From positions 1,240,001 through 1,304,000 of the forward strand of contig NZ_CP038469.1 in NCBI RefSeq assembly GCF_004684345.1: a stretch of DNA of 64,000 bases, given 5' to 3'. A program made the translations under genes and the position numbers. Shown here piece by piece: positions 1 to 7,851 of this stretch. Source of the DNA: Citrobacter tructae. Lineage in GTDB: Bacteria > Pseudomonadota > Gammaproteobacteria > Enterobacterales > Enterobacteriaceae. Below the pieces are notes generated by a model. That model saw only the letters and a program-made list of their open reading frames with translations, did no database searches and had not been told where the DNA came from. Numbering within the stretch: position 1 is the first letter of the stretch; every line of letters starts with the position of its first letter.

Positions 1-221
1 TCCGGTTCAGGCTCCACAACGGGCTCCGGCGGCGGCTGAACGACCTGCGGGGGTTCAAGGTCAGCAGGTGCGACCATCGTGATAGAAATCGGCTGCGCGG
101 GCGCAGGCAGTTCAATAACCTGATGTACCGAGGTATACAGCAGCCCTGCCACTACAGCACCATGAATGCCGACGGAAAGTAACGTCGACCAGGGAAAGCG
201 ACGAGGTAAATCAAGGGTCAT
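1..221 (-). CDS. tonB: TonB energy transducer, N-terminal part (cut by window edge)
   Basis: TonB couples the proton gradient, through ExbB/ExbD, to outer-membrane receptors for iron siderophores and vitamin B12. Only the first ~73 codons lie in the window. They show the basic start MTLDLPRR, one inner-membrane helix with the S-H motif (SVGIHGAVVAGLL) used for ExbB contact, then the start of the periplasmic Pro/Glu-rich spacer (PPPEPVVEPEP). An in-frame ATG lies three codons upstream at position 230. The later one is chosen because it gives the protein start known from E. coli. Neither has a strong ribosome site. The gene is divergent from yciI. The identification is secure from near-identity to the enterobacterial family. 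Confidence 0.95.
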   Translation of the reverse strand, partial: MTLDLPRRFPWSTLLSVGIHGAVVAGLLYTSVHQVIELPAPAQPISITMVAPADLEPPQVVQPPPEPVVEPEP

Positions 222-260
222 TGAAGTCATAATCGTTTCAGTTAAAAAACCAGGCCCTGA

Positions 261-289
261 TTTTAAATGCAAATAGCAATCATATTCAA
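261..289 (-). promoter_or_regulatory. tonB promoter with overlapping Fur box
   Basis: Read on the minus strand there is a -35 TTGAAT (284-289), a 17-base spacer and a -10 TTAAAA (261-266). A 19-base Fur-box-like sequence (269-287, GAATATGATTGCTATTTGC) fills the spacer. E. coli tonB is known to be Fur-repressed, and the arrangement fits. The promoter elements are seen directly; Fur binding is inferred from the partial consensus match. Confidence 0.65.
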
Positions 290-444
290 TAAGCCCATGG
301 CAGTATGCGCATTTAAAACGCGATTTTATGATAATAAACCATTACCAAAGTATGGGCTTAACAAATCAGTTATCTTTCCGTTGCAGTTATTAGGCCTTTC
401 CAATAACGTAATTAACGACTTTTACCGTTCAAGGAGCGCTTCCC

Positions 445-741
445 GTGCTGTACGTTATTTATGCTCAAGATATCGCCGACTCTCTCGAAAAACGTCTTTC
501 GGTGCGCCCAGCGCATCTGGCACGTCTGCAATTGCTTCATGACGAAGGACGTTTGTTGACCGCAGGCCCTATGCCCGCAGTAGATAGCAACGACCCGGGC
601 GCGGCAGGATTTACCGGTTCAACCGTGATTGCCGAATTTGAATCGCTGGAAGCAGCACAGGCGTGGGCAGAAGCTGACCCGTATGTGGCGGCAGGCGTTT
701 ACGCGCATGTTTCAGTAAAACCGTATAAGAAAGTATTTTAA
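445..741 (+). CDS. yciI: YciI family protein
   Basis: A 98-residue ferredoxin-like alpha/beta protein of the YciI/YCII family, matching the E. coli protein along its whole length. The family core includes the His of RPAHL near residue 23 and the conserved Asp of a DPY motif near residue 77, a pair suggested to form a putative active site. The true reaction is unknown; distant relatives act in chlorinated-catechol breakdown. It starts with ATG after AAGGAG and is divergent from tonB. A strong terminator follows. Confidence 0.93.
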   Translation: MLYVIYAQDIADSLEKRLSVRPAHLARLQLLHDEGRLLTAGPMPAVDSNDPGAAGFTGSTVIAEFESLEAAQAWAEADPYVAAGVYAHVSVKPYKKVF

Positions 742-766
742 TAAACAGAACGAACAAGCAAACATT

Positions 767-791
767 GGGCACCGCCAGCGGTGCCCTTTTT
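767..791 (+). terminator. Rho-independent terminator after yciI
   Basis: Stem GGGCACCG/CGGTGCCC with a tiny loop followed by TTTTT. It lies between the convergent yciI and yciY, ending just before the yciY stop codon. Confidence 0.85.
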
Positions 792-793
792 GA

Positions 794-967
794 TCAGATG
801 CCGTGGATTGCAAACAGCAACGAGTTACGTTGATGATTGAGAATGCACTTTCTGATGGTGTGGATGCGCATATTTCGGCGCGATTGTCCTTCAAGCCAAC
901 GCGCTTTACGGCGGCTAGCCTGACGCTGCATCCGCCAGCGCCCCACTTCCGTTCTACTACGCTTCAT
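794..967 (-). CDS. yciY: YciY small basic protein
   Basis: A 57-residue, very basic protein (MKRSRTEVGRW start, many Arg/Lys). It matches the E. coli YciY small protein in both position (between yciI and clsA) and sequence. The ATG at 967 is chosen over one seven codons upstream because it reproduces the known family start. The function is unknown. The composition would fit nucleic-acid or membrane-surface contact, but that is only a guess. It is convergent with yciI and divergent from clsA. Confidence 0.8.
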   Translation of the reverse strand: MKRSRTEVGRWRMQRQASRRKARWLEGQSRRNMRIHTIRKCILNHQRNSLLFAIHGI

Positions 968-1109
968 GTTAACTACTCTTACAGTCACAGAGCGGACATT
1001 ATACCGCCAGACCGAAGGCAGACCAGTAGTTTTCCCGTGTTTTTATTTGCCAGATGACTCCTGATGCGTAAACTCTTAACAATACGCTTTCAAAAGGATT
1101 TTTAAATTT

Positions 1110-2570
1110 ATGACAACCTTCTACACCGTGGTGAGTTGGCTGGTCATTCTGGGATACTGGGTACTCATAGCTGGCGTAACATTACGCATTCTGATGAAGC
1201 GACGCGCAGTGCCCTCCGCAATGGCCTGGCTTTTGATCATCTATATTCTGCCATTGGTCGGGATCATTGCTTATCTGTCCTTTGGTGAACTCCACCTGGG
1301 TAAACGCCGCGCCGAACGAGCCAGAGCTATGTGGCCCTCTACGGCCAAGTGGCTGAACGACCTGAAAGCCTGTAAGCATATTTTTGCTCAGGAGAACAGC
1401 AGCGTCGCCTCTTCTCTCTTTAAGCTGTGCGAACGTCGGCAGGGCATTGGCGGCGTAAAGGGGAATCAACTTCAGTTGCTGACCAGCTCCGATGATGTGA
1501 TGCAGGCGCTGATTCGCGACATTCAACTGGCGCGACATAACATTGAGATGGTGTTTTATATCTGGCAGCCGGGTGGTATGGCCGATCAAGTTGCTGAGTC
1601 ATTAATGGCCGCAGCGCGACGCGGTATTCACTGTCGTTTGATGCTGGATTCTGCGGGTAGCGTGGCATTCTTCCGCAGCCCGTGGGCCGCGATGATGCGT
1701 AATGCAGGCATTGAAGTCGTCGAGGCGCTGAAAGTTAACTTAATGCGTGTCTTCTTGCGCCGTATGGACCTGCGCCAGCACCGTAAGATGATAATGATCG
1801 ACAATTACATAGCCTACACCGGCAGTATGAACATGGTTGATCCACGTTTCTTTAAACAAGATTCCGGCGTCGGACAATGGGTCGATCTGATGGCGAGAAT
1901 GGAAGGTCCGGTCGCCACCGCCATGGGGATTGTCTATTCCTGCGACTGGGAAATTGAGACCGGTAAGCGGATTTTACCGCCGCCTCCGGACGTCAATATT
2001 ATGCCGTTTGAGCAGGCCAGCGGACACACGATTCATACCATTGCCTCCGGCCCGGGTTTCCCTGAAGATTTGATTCACCAGGCCTTACTCACTGCGGCAT
2101 ACTCTGCGCGCGAATATTTAATCATGACCACGCCCTACTTCGTCCCCAGCGATGATCTGCTGCATGCCATCTGTACGGCGGCGCAGCGTGGTGTGGATGT
2201 GAGCATTATTCTTCCTCGCAAAAATGATTCCATGCTGGTTGGCTGGGCAAGCCGGGCCTTTTTCACCGAACTGCTGGCGGCTGGAGTTAAGATTTACCAG
2301 TTTGAAGGTGGGTTGCTACATACCAAGAGCGTGCTGGTTGATGGCGAGCTGAGTCTGGTCGGTACCGTGAATCTGGACATGCGCAGTCTGTGGCTAAATT
2401 TTGAGATCACGCTGGTGATTGACGATGCCGGATTTGGTGCCGATCTCGCGGCAGTTCAGGACGATTATATCTCCCGCTCTCGCCTGCTTGATGCGCGTTT
2501 GTGGCTAAAAAGACCACTCTGGCAACGGATTACCGAGCGACTGTTTTACTTCTTTAGCCCGTTGCTGTAA
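1110..2570 (+). CDS. clsA: Cardiolipin synthase A
   Basis: It condenses two phosphatidylglycerols into cardiolipin and glycerol at the inner membrane. The 486 residues match the usual ClsA length. Two N-terminal membrane helices (about residues 5-60) are followed by two phospholipase-D repeats, each with an HKD motif: H-R-K-M-I-M-I-D near residue 224 and H-T-K-S-V-L-V-D near residue 404. Both carry the downstream G-S/T-x-N. Start ATG follows AAAAGGA. It is monocistronic in appearance, with yciU 34 bases downstream possibly co-transcribed. Nothing is unusual. Confidence 0.97.
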   Translation: MTTFYTVVSWLVILGYWVLIAGVTLRILMKRRAVPSAMAWLLIIYILPLVGIIAYLSFGELHLGKRRAERARAMWPSTAKWLNDLKACKHIFAQENSSVASSLFKLCERRQGIGGVKGNQLQLLTSSDDVMQALIRDIQLARHNIEMVFYIWQPGGMADQVAESLMAAARRGIHCRLMLDSAGSVAFFRSPWAAMMRNAGIEVVEALKVNLMRVFLRRMDLRQHRKMIMIDNYIAYTGSMNMVDPRFFKQDSGVGQWVDLMARMEGPVATAMGIVYSCDWEIETGKRILPPPPDVNIMPFEQASGHTIHTIASGPGFPEDLIHQALLTAAYSAREYLIMTTPYFVPSDDLLHAICTAAQRGVDVSIILPRKNDSMLVGWASRAFFTELLAAGVKIYQFEGGLLHTKSVLVDGELSLVGTVNLDMRSLWLNFEITLVIDDAGFGADLAAVQDDYISRSRLLDARLWLKRPLWQRITERLFYFFSPLL

Positions 2571-2604
2571 AACGTGCCCAAGAGACGGTAAACAGGTAGT
2601 CATT

Positions 2605-2934
2605 ATGGATATGGATTTGAACAATCGCCTGACTGAAGACGAAACGCTTGAGCAGGCTTATGACATTTTTCTCGAACTGGCGGCCGACAACCTCGACCCT
2701 GCTGACATTCTGCTGTTCAATTTGCAGTTTGAAGAACGTGGCGGTGCAGAGTTATTTGACCCGGCAGAAGACTGGCAGGATCACGTCGACTTTGACCTGA
2801 ACCCTGACTTTTTTGCCGAAGTAGTAATTGGTCTGGCTGACTCAGAAGATGGCGAGATTAACGATATTTTCGCGCGAGTCCTGCTCTGTCGCGAAAAAGA
2901 TCACAAGCTCTGCCATATTCTCTGGCGCGAATAA
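2605..2934 (+). CDS. yciU: YciU, acidic DUF440 / HI1450-like protein
   Basis: A 109-residue, strongly acidic protein of the HI1450/DUF440 family, nearly identical to E. coli YciU. The Haemophilus member has a fold and charge pattern resembling double-stranded DNA and was proposed as a DNA mimic that binds HU-type proteins. In the sequence the acidic runs (EDETLEQ, DPAEDW, DFDLNPDFF) are obvious. It lies 34 bases after clsA, so read-through is likely. A bidirectional terminator follows. Confidence 0.92.
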   Translation: MDMDLNNRLTEDETLEQAYDIFLELAADNLDPADILLFNLQFEERGGAELFDPAEDWQDHVDFDLNPDFFAEVVIGLADSEDGEINDIFARVLLCREKDHKLCHILWRE

Positions 2935-2940
2935 GCCAAA

Positions 2941-2971
2941 TAAAAAAAGCTGCTGACGCAGCTTTTTTTAT
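2941..2971. terminator. Bidirectional terminator between yciU and the Kv channel gene
   Basis: Inverted repeat AAAAAAGCTGC/GCAGCTTTTTT with a short loop. A-tract and T-tract flank it on both sides, so it can serve the convergent genes on either strand. Confidence 0.85.
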
Positions 2972-3814
2972 TTAATTCGGAAGCTTACTTCCGCAGCGGT
3001 TACAAAATTGCGCGCTGTGCTCGTGCTGATGCTGCTGGCACTGAGGGCATTTACGCTGATTCTGCCGATGCTGAAACGCGCTGCTCATGTGCGTGGTAAT
3101 CAAACCGGTAGGTATCGCAATCACGGAATAACCGATAAGAATAAGCACCGACGCCACCATTCGCCCCAACGGCGTGTGTGGCACGATATCCCCATAACCC
3201 ACCGTCGTTACCGTCACGATTGCCCAGTACACCGACGCATTCAGCGTATCAAATCCATACTTCGGCCCTTCAATGAGGTACATCAGCGCACCGAAAATAA
3301 TCATCAAAATGGCGATAAAAGAGTAGAACAGGATCAACTGGTGACGCGCGCTTTTTATTGCCCCCCAGAACACCATTAGCGATGGCATAAAGCGCAGCAG
3401 TTTGAGGATCCGCAGTACACGAATCGCCCGCATCGCGCGCCAGGCAAAAACATAATTAAGGCTCATTTCTGGCCATAGCCACATGACATACAGTGGCAAT
3501 ATGGTAGCCAAATCAATGATACCCCAAAAACTGAACACATATTTTGCCGGATTGGCCCAGCAACATAATCGCAGCAGGTATTCGATGGTGAAGACCAGAG
3601 TAATAAAGATCTCCAGCCAGACAAATGAACGCCATTCATCATACGTTAAATGATATTGCGTCCCGACGCCTGACTCGACGAAAATAACAATGACGCTAAG
3701 CAACGCAAACAGCGCGCACAGGCCTTCAAAGCGGCGGCCTGAGCGCGTGTTTAAATCGAATAATTTACGATAAACAGCGCGGCGGACAGAGGACACGAAG
3801 CCAGACACATTCAC
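2972..3814 (-). CDS. Voltage-gated K+ channel family protein with C-terminal zinc ribbon
   Basis: A 280-residue six-helix channel subunit. There is an S4-like helix with regularly spaced Arg (RAMRAIRVLRILKLLRF, about 128-144) and a pore loop with the K+ selectivity filter TVGYGD near residue 205, then S6. The C terminus carries two CxxC pairs (CPQC and CNRC), a likely zinc ribbon. It sits where E. coli K-12 has kch but is a different protein: K-12 Kch is ~417 residues with an RCK domain and no S4. It is preceded by the opp terminator and convergent with yciU. Channel function rests on family knowledge; the role of the zinc ribbon is unknown. Confidence 0.88.
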   Translation of the reverse strand: MNVSGFVSSVRRAVYRKLFDLNTRSGRRFEGLCALFALLSVIVIFVESGVGTQYHLTYDEWRSFVWLEIFITLVFTIEYLLRLCCWANPAKYVFSFWGIIDLATILPLYVMWLWPEMSLNYVFAWRAMRAIRVLRILKLLRFMPSLMVFWGAIKSARHQLILFYSFIAILMIIFGALMYLIEGPKYGFDTLNASVYWAIVTVTTVGYGDIVPHTPLGRMVASVLILIGYSVIAIPTGLITTHMSSAFQHRQNQRKCPQCQQHQHEHSAQFCNRCGSKLPN

Positions 3815-3821
3815 CTCACCT

Positions 3822-3848
3822 ATAAAAAGGGCTGACCAATGTCAGCCC
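3822..3848 (-). terminator. Terminator of the opp operon
   Basis: On the minus strand, hairpin GGGCTGACATTGGTCAGCCC is followed by TTTTTAT, seven bases after the oppF stop codon. Confidence 0.85.
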
Positions 3849-3854
3849 TCACGA

Positions 3855-4859
3855 TTATAGCGGGTCTACTTTCAGGCAGGAAACAGCATGACGGAAACTT
3901 CCTTCCAGAACCGGTCGTGTCTTCGCACATTCCGGTCCGGCAATCGGGCAGCGCGTACGGAACACGCAGCCAGACGGCGGGTTTATCGGTGACGGCAATT
4001 CGCCTTCCAACAACTGGATGGTCTTGTTCCTCTCCTGGTCAGGATCGGGGATCGGTACAGCCGACATCAGCGCTTTGGTATATGGATGCAGCGGATTATG
4101 GTACACCTCATCGTAGGTGCCCAGTTCCACCGCATGCCCCAGATACATCACCAGCACACGATCGGAAATATGCTTAACCACCGCCAGGTCATGGGCAATA
4201 AAGATTAACGATAAACCCATTTCACGCTGCAGTTGTTGTAACAGGTTAACCACCTGTGCCTGAATAGACACATCCAGCGCGGAAACCGGCTCATCACAAA
4301 TAATCAGCTTCGGCTCGAGGATCAGCGCACGAGCAATCCCGATACGTTGACACTGCCCGCCCGAAAACTCGTGCGGATAGCGGTTGATCAGGTTGGGCAG
4401 CAACCCCACCTTCATCATCATCGTCTTCACGCGATCGCGAACTTCCTGACCGGACAAGCTGGGATGATAAGTGCGCAGCGGTTCAGCAATAATTTCACCA
4501 ATGGTCATCCGCGGGTTTAATGAAGCCAGCGGATCCTGGAAAATCATCTGAATATCGCTGCGCACGGCCCGCCACTCATCAGGTTTCATACCCAGCAGAT
4601 CTTTACCCAGCCAGGCCACCTTGCCATCGGTGGCTTTCACCAGACCGATAATTGCACGGGCAAAGGTAGATTTACCACAGCCTGACTCGCCTACCACACC
4701 TAAAGTTTCACCTTCGTACAGCCGCAGGGTCACGCCATCAACAGCCTTCAGCGTTTTTGAGGGTTGCCAGAACCACTGCTTGCCGTCTTTGATATCAAAA
4801 TGAACCTTAAGATCGGCTATTTCGAGCAGCACTTTTCGTTGTTCAGTCGCCGTTGTCAT
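3855..4859 (-). CDS. oppF: Oligopeptide ABC transporter ATPase OppF
   Basis: One of two ATPases driving oligopeptide import through OppBC. The 334 residues show Walker A GESGCGKST (near 60), ABC signature SGGQCQRIGIARAL (near 170), Walker B LIICDEP and the H-loop AHD. The C-terminal oligopeptide-transporter domain has Cys residues (CVFRTRCPIAGPEC) that bind an iron-sulfur cluster in this subfamily. Its start overlaps the oppD stop by four bases (ATGA), a sign of translational coupling. Last gene of oppABCDF. Confidence 0.97.
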   Translation of the reverse strand: MTTATEQRKVLLEIADLKVHFDIKDGKQWFWQPSKTLKAVDGVTLRLYEGETLGVVGESGCGKSTFARAIIGLVKATDGKVAWLGKDLLGMKPDEWRAVRSDIQMIFQDPLASLNPRMTIGEIIAEPLRTYHPSLSGQEVRDRVKTMMMKVGLLPNLINRYPHEFSGGQCQRIGIARALILEPKLIICDEPVSALDVSIQAQVVNLLQQLQREMGLSLIFIAHDLAVVKHISDRVLVMYLGHAVELGTYDEVYHNPLHPYTKALMSAVPIPDPDQERNKTIQLLEGELPSPINPPSGCVFRTRCPIAGPECAKTRPVLEGSFRHAVSCLKVDPL

Positions 4860-5869
4860 ACCAGTTCCTCCACCGGTTTAAAGCAGGCGCGCAGGCGGCC
4901 CGGGCTAAACTCCTCCAGCGGTGGAGCACTGCTACAGATTTCCATCGCATGTGGGCAACGAGGCTGGAACGGACACCCTTTTGGCAAACGCAGCAGGTTT
5001 GGCGGATTGCCCGGGATGGTCAGCATCTCTTCCCCTTCTGCATCCAGACGCGGCACCGCGTTAAGCAAACCAATAGAATACGGATGAACGGGCTTATAAA
5101 AGACATCGCGCGCGCTGCCATACTCCATGGTGCGCCCGGCATACATCACCAAAACTTTGTCACAGATCCCGGCAACCACACCAAGGTCGTGGGTGATCAT
5201 AATAATCGCAGTATTGAATTCGCTCTTCAGTTCATTCAGCAGCGTCATAATTTGCGCCTGAACCGTCACATCGAGCGCGGTTGTCGGCTCATCGGCGATT
5301 AATAACTTCGGCCTGCACAGCAGTGCCATGGCGATCATTACACGCTGGCGCATCCCGCCGGAAAACTCATGCGGGTACATTTTCATACGCTTGCGCGCTT
5401 CCGGCATTTTAACCGCATCCAGCATTCTGACTGACTCTTCAAAGGCTTCCGCTTTGCTCATGCCTTTATGCAGCATCAGTACTTCCATTAGCTGCTCCCC
5501 AACCCGCATATACGGATTCAGGGAGGTCATAGGATCCTGGAAGATCATCGAAATTTGTTCGGCGCGCAGTTTGTTCAGTTCGCGTTCCGGTAAATTCAAA
5601 ATTTCACGCCCATTGAACGTCGCAGAACCGCCAATGCGACCATTGGCCGCCAGAAGCCCCATCAGGGCAAATGCCGTTTGTGATTTCCCCGAGCCGGATT
5701 CACCGACAATACCCAGCGTTTCTCCGGCACGCAGCGAAAAGTTCAGATCGTTTACAGCAGTGACATCCCCATCGGGGGTGGCAAACGTCACGCGAAGATC
5801 TTTCACGTCCAGCAGTGCGTTAGCCTGTTGTTGCGCGAGCGGCGCGGTTGAGGTTTCAATTACGCTCAT
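4856..5869 (-). CDS. oppD: Oligopeptide ABC transporter ATPase OppD
   Basis: Partner of OppF in the ATPase heterodimer. It is 337 residues, full length for the family, with Walker A GESGSGKSQ, signature FSGGMRQRV, Walker B LLIADEPTTALD and a C-terminal Cys-rich segment (CPFQPRCPHAMEIC). The ATG is preceded by GGAG. It follows oppC by 11 bases and overlaps oppF, within one minus-strand operon. Confidence 0.97.
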   Translation of the reverse strand: MSVIETSTAPLAQQQANALLDVKDLRVTFATPDGDVTAVNDLNFSLRAGETLGIVGESGSGKSQTAFALMGLLAANGRIGGSATFNGREILNLPERELNKLRAEQISMIFQDPMTSLNPYMRVGEQLMEVLMLHKGMSKAEAFEESVRMLDAVKMPEARKRMKMYPHEFSGGMRQRVMIAMALLCRPKLLIADEPTTALDVTVQAQIMTLLNELKSEFNTAIIMITHDLGVVAGICDKVLVMYAGRTMEYGSARDVFYKPVHPYSIGLLNAVPRLDAEGEEMLTIPGNPPNLLRLPKGCPFQPRCPHAMEICSSAPPLEEFSPGRLRACFKPVEELV

Positions 5870-5880
5870 GGCTGCACTCC

Positions 5881-6789
5881 TTAACGGTCTTTCGGGTCGA
5901 GGGCATCACGCAGGCCATCGCCAATAAAGTTGAAACAGAACAACGTCACCACCAGAAAACCTGCCGGAAACAGCAGCAACCACGGTGAGACTTCCATTGA
6001 GTTAGCGCCATCGCTTAACAATGCCCCCCAACTACTTAAGGGTTCCTGTGTCCCTAATCCAAGGAAGCTCAGGAAGGATTCAAACAGGATCATGCTCGGC
6101 ACCAGTAACGACGCGTACACCACCACCACACCCAGTACGTTCGGTACAATATGACGAATAACAATACGCACGGTCGACACCCCGCCCACCTGCGCGGCTT
6201 CAATAAACTCTTTGCGCTTCAGGCTCAACGTCTGGCCACGCACAATACGTGCCATATCCAGCCAGGAGACCATACCGATCGCCACAAAAATCAGCAGGAT
6301 GTTTTGCCCAAAGAAGGTCACCAGCAGAATGACGAAGAACATAAACGGGAAGGAGTTGAGGATTTCCAGCAGGCGCATCATTACGGAGTCAATTTTGCCA
6401 CCCAAATAGCCTGACAGCGACCCGTATAACGTGCCGACAAGTACCGCCACCAGCGCTGCGGCAATCCCGACCATCAGCGAAATACGTCCGCCAATCGCCA
6501 CGCGTACCAGCAGGTCGCGCCCCGATGAGTCGGTACCGAAGTAATGCCCGGACTCGCTGTCCGGCGCGCTGGACATCATTCCCCAGTCGGTATCGAAGTA
6601 AGTAAACTGTGACAGCATCGGCGCAAGGGTCACAAACAGTGCGATAATCACCAACACCACCAGACTTGCTACCGCCGCGCGGTTATGCATAAAGCGTCGA
6701 CGCGCATCCTGCCACAGGCTACGACCTTCGACCTCCAGCTTTTCACTGAAAAGCTCCAGCGTCTCGCTGTTTTTCTTACTTAACATCAT
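5881..6789 (-). CDS. oppC: Oligopeptide ABC transporter permease OppC
   Basis: Inner-membrane permease forming the peptide channel with OppB. The 302 residues carry six predicted helices, an N-terminal cytoplasmic stretch and the EAA loop that contacts the ATPases (EAAQVGG near residue 208). Almost identical to the E. coli protein. Short spacers (18 bases after oppB, 11 before oppD) place it firmly in the operon. Confidence 0.97.
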   Translation of the reverse strand: MMLSKKNSETLELFSEKLEVEGRSLWQDARRRFMHNRAAVASLVVLVIIALFVTLAPMLSQFTYFDTDWGMMSSAPDSESGHYFGTDSSGRDLLVRVAIGGRISLMVGIAAALVAVLVGTLYGSLSGYLGGKIDSVMMRLLEILNSFPFMFFVILLVTFFGQNILLIFVAIGMVSWLDMARIVRGQTLSLKRKEFIEAAQVGGVSTVRIVIRHIVPNVLGVVVVYASLLVPSMILFESFLSFLGLGTQEPLSSWGALLSDGANSMEVSPWLLLFPAGFLVVTLFCFNFIGDGLRDALDPKDR

Positions 6790-6807
6790 AGATAGCGAGC
6801 TCCAGTA

Positions 6808-7728
6808 TCAGTAACGGATTTTCGGGTCGATAACGGCATACAGCACATCAACAATCGCATTAAACACAATCGTTAATGCCCCCACCAGAATGGTCAGACT
6901 CAATACCAGCGAGTAGTCGCGGTTCAGTGCGCCATTAACAAACAATTGACCAATACCCGGCAAGCCATAAATAGTTTCAATAACCATTGAACCGGTAATA
7001 ATGCCGACGAACGCCGGGCCCATATAGGACAGCACCGGCAGCAACGCGGGCTTTAACGCGTGACGGAAAATAATCCGCCGCATCGGTAAGCCTTTTGCCC
7101 GTGCGGTACGAATAAAGTTGGAGTGCAGCACTTCAATCATCGACCCACGAGTGATACGCGCGATACTGGCGATATACGCCAGCGACAACGCCACCATCGG
7201 TAGGATCATAAATTTCAGCGCCCCACCGTTCCAGCCACCGCCAGGCAACCATTTCAGCGTTATCGCGAATATCATCACTAATAAGGGAGCGACCACGAAA
7301 CTGGGGATAACCACCCCGGTCATCGCCACCCCCATTACCGTATAATCCCAGCGCGTGTTTTGCTTCAGCGCAGCAATGACTCCGGCACTGACGCCAACGA
7401 GTACCGCCAGGATAAAGGCGGCGGCACCCAGCTTCGCCGAAACCGGAAAGCTCGAAGCCACCAAATCGTTAACCGTATAATCTTTATATTTAAAGGAAGG
7501 TCCAAAATCGCCGTGCGCCAGCTGTTTCAGATAACTGAAGTACTGGGTGGTGATAGGATCATTAAGATGATATTTCGCTTCAATATTCGCCAATACCTCT
7601 GGCGGTAACGCGCGCTCACCAGTGAAAGGACTTCCCGGTGCAAGACGCATCATAAAGAATGAGATCGTAATAAGAATAAATAGCGTCGGAATCGCTTCCA
7701 GACAGCGACGTAATATAAATTTCAACAT
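6808..7728 (-). CDS. oppB: Oligopeptide ABC transporter permease OppB
   Basis: Second permease subunit, 306 residues. It starts MLKFILRR, with a first helix, a long periplasmic segment and five further helices, and has the EAA-like loop (RTARAKGLP). The reading frame is open 38 codons further upstream, but the ATG at 7728, with AAGG upstream, gives the family start. The upstream extension would run through the oppA-oppB hairpins and is rejected. It is separated from oppA by 123 bases holding two stem-loops. Confidence 0.96.
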   Translation of the reverse strand: MLKFILRRCLEAIPTLFILITISFFMMRLAPGSPFTGERALPPEVLANIEAKYHLNDPITTQYFSYLKQLAHGDFGPSFKYKDYTVNDLVASSFPVSAKLGAAAFILAVLVGVSAGVIAALKQNTRWDYTVMGVAMTGVVIPSFVVAPLLVMIFAITLKWLPGGGWNGGALKFMILPMVALSLAYIASIARITRGSMIEVLHSNFIRTARAKGLPMRRIIFRHALKPALLPVLSYMGPAFVGIITGSMVIETIYGLPGIGQLFVNGALNRDYSLVLSLTILVGALTIVFNAIVDVLYAVIDPKIRY

Positions 7729-7755
7729 TGCCCGTACCTTCTGGCGTGTGCCTTT

Positions 7756-7842
7756 ACACCTCTTTGAGCCAAACTTTAGGTCAAAGGAGGTGTTTATAGT
7801 TCGAAGAAAAAGACACTGTGGGGCAACAAATGATTGCCCCAC
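7756..7842 (-). promoter_or_regulatory. Two intercistronic stem-loops between oppA and oppB
   Basis: Two inverted repeats lie in the oppA-oppB gap: a perfect GTGGGGCAA/TTGCCCCAC hairpin (7818-7842) and an imperfect longer one with arms ACACCTCCTTTGACC-like and its complement (7756-7793). Neither is directly followed by a clean T-run. They probably act as partial terminators or 3'-end stabilisers that keep oppA mRNA more abundant than oppBCDF. The pairing is seen; the function is inferred. Confidence 0.6.
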
Positions 7843-7851
7843 GTCTTGCCA

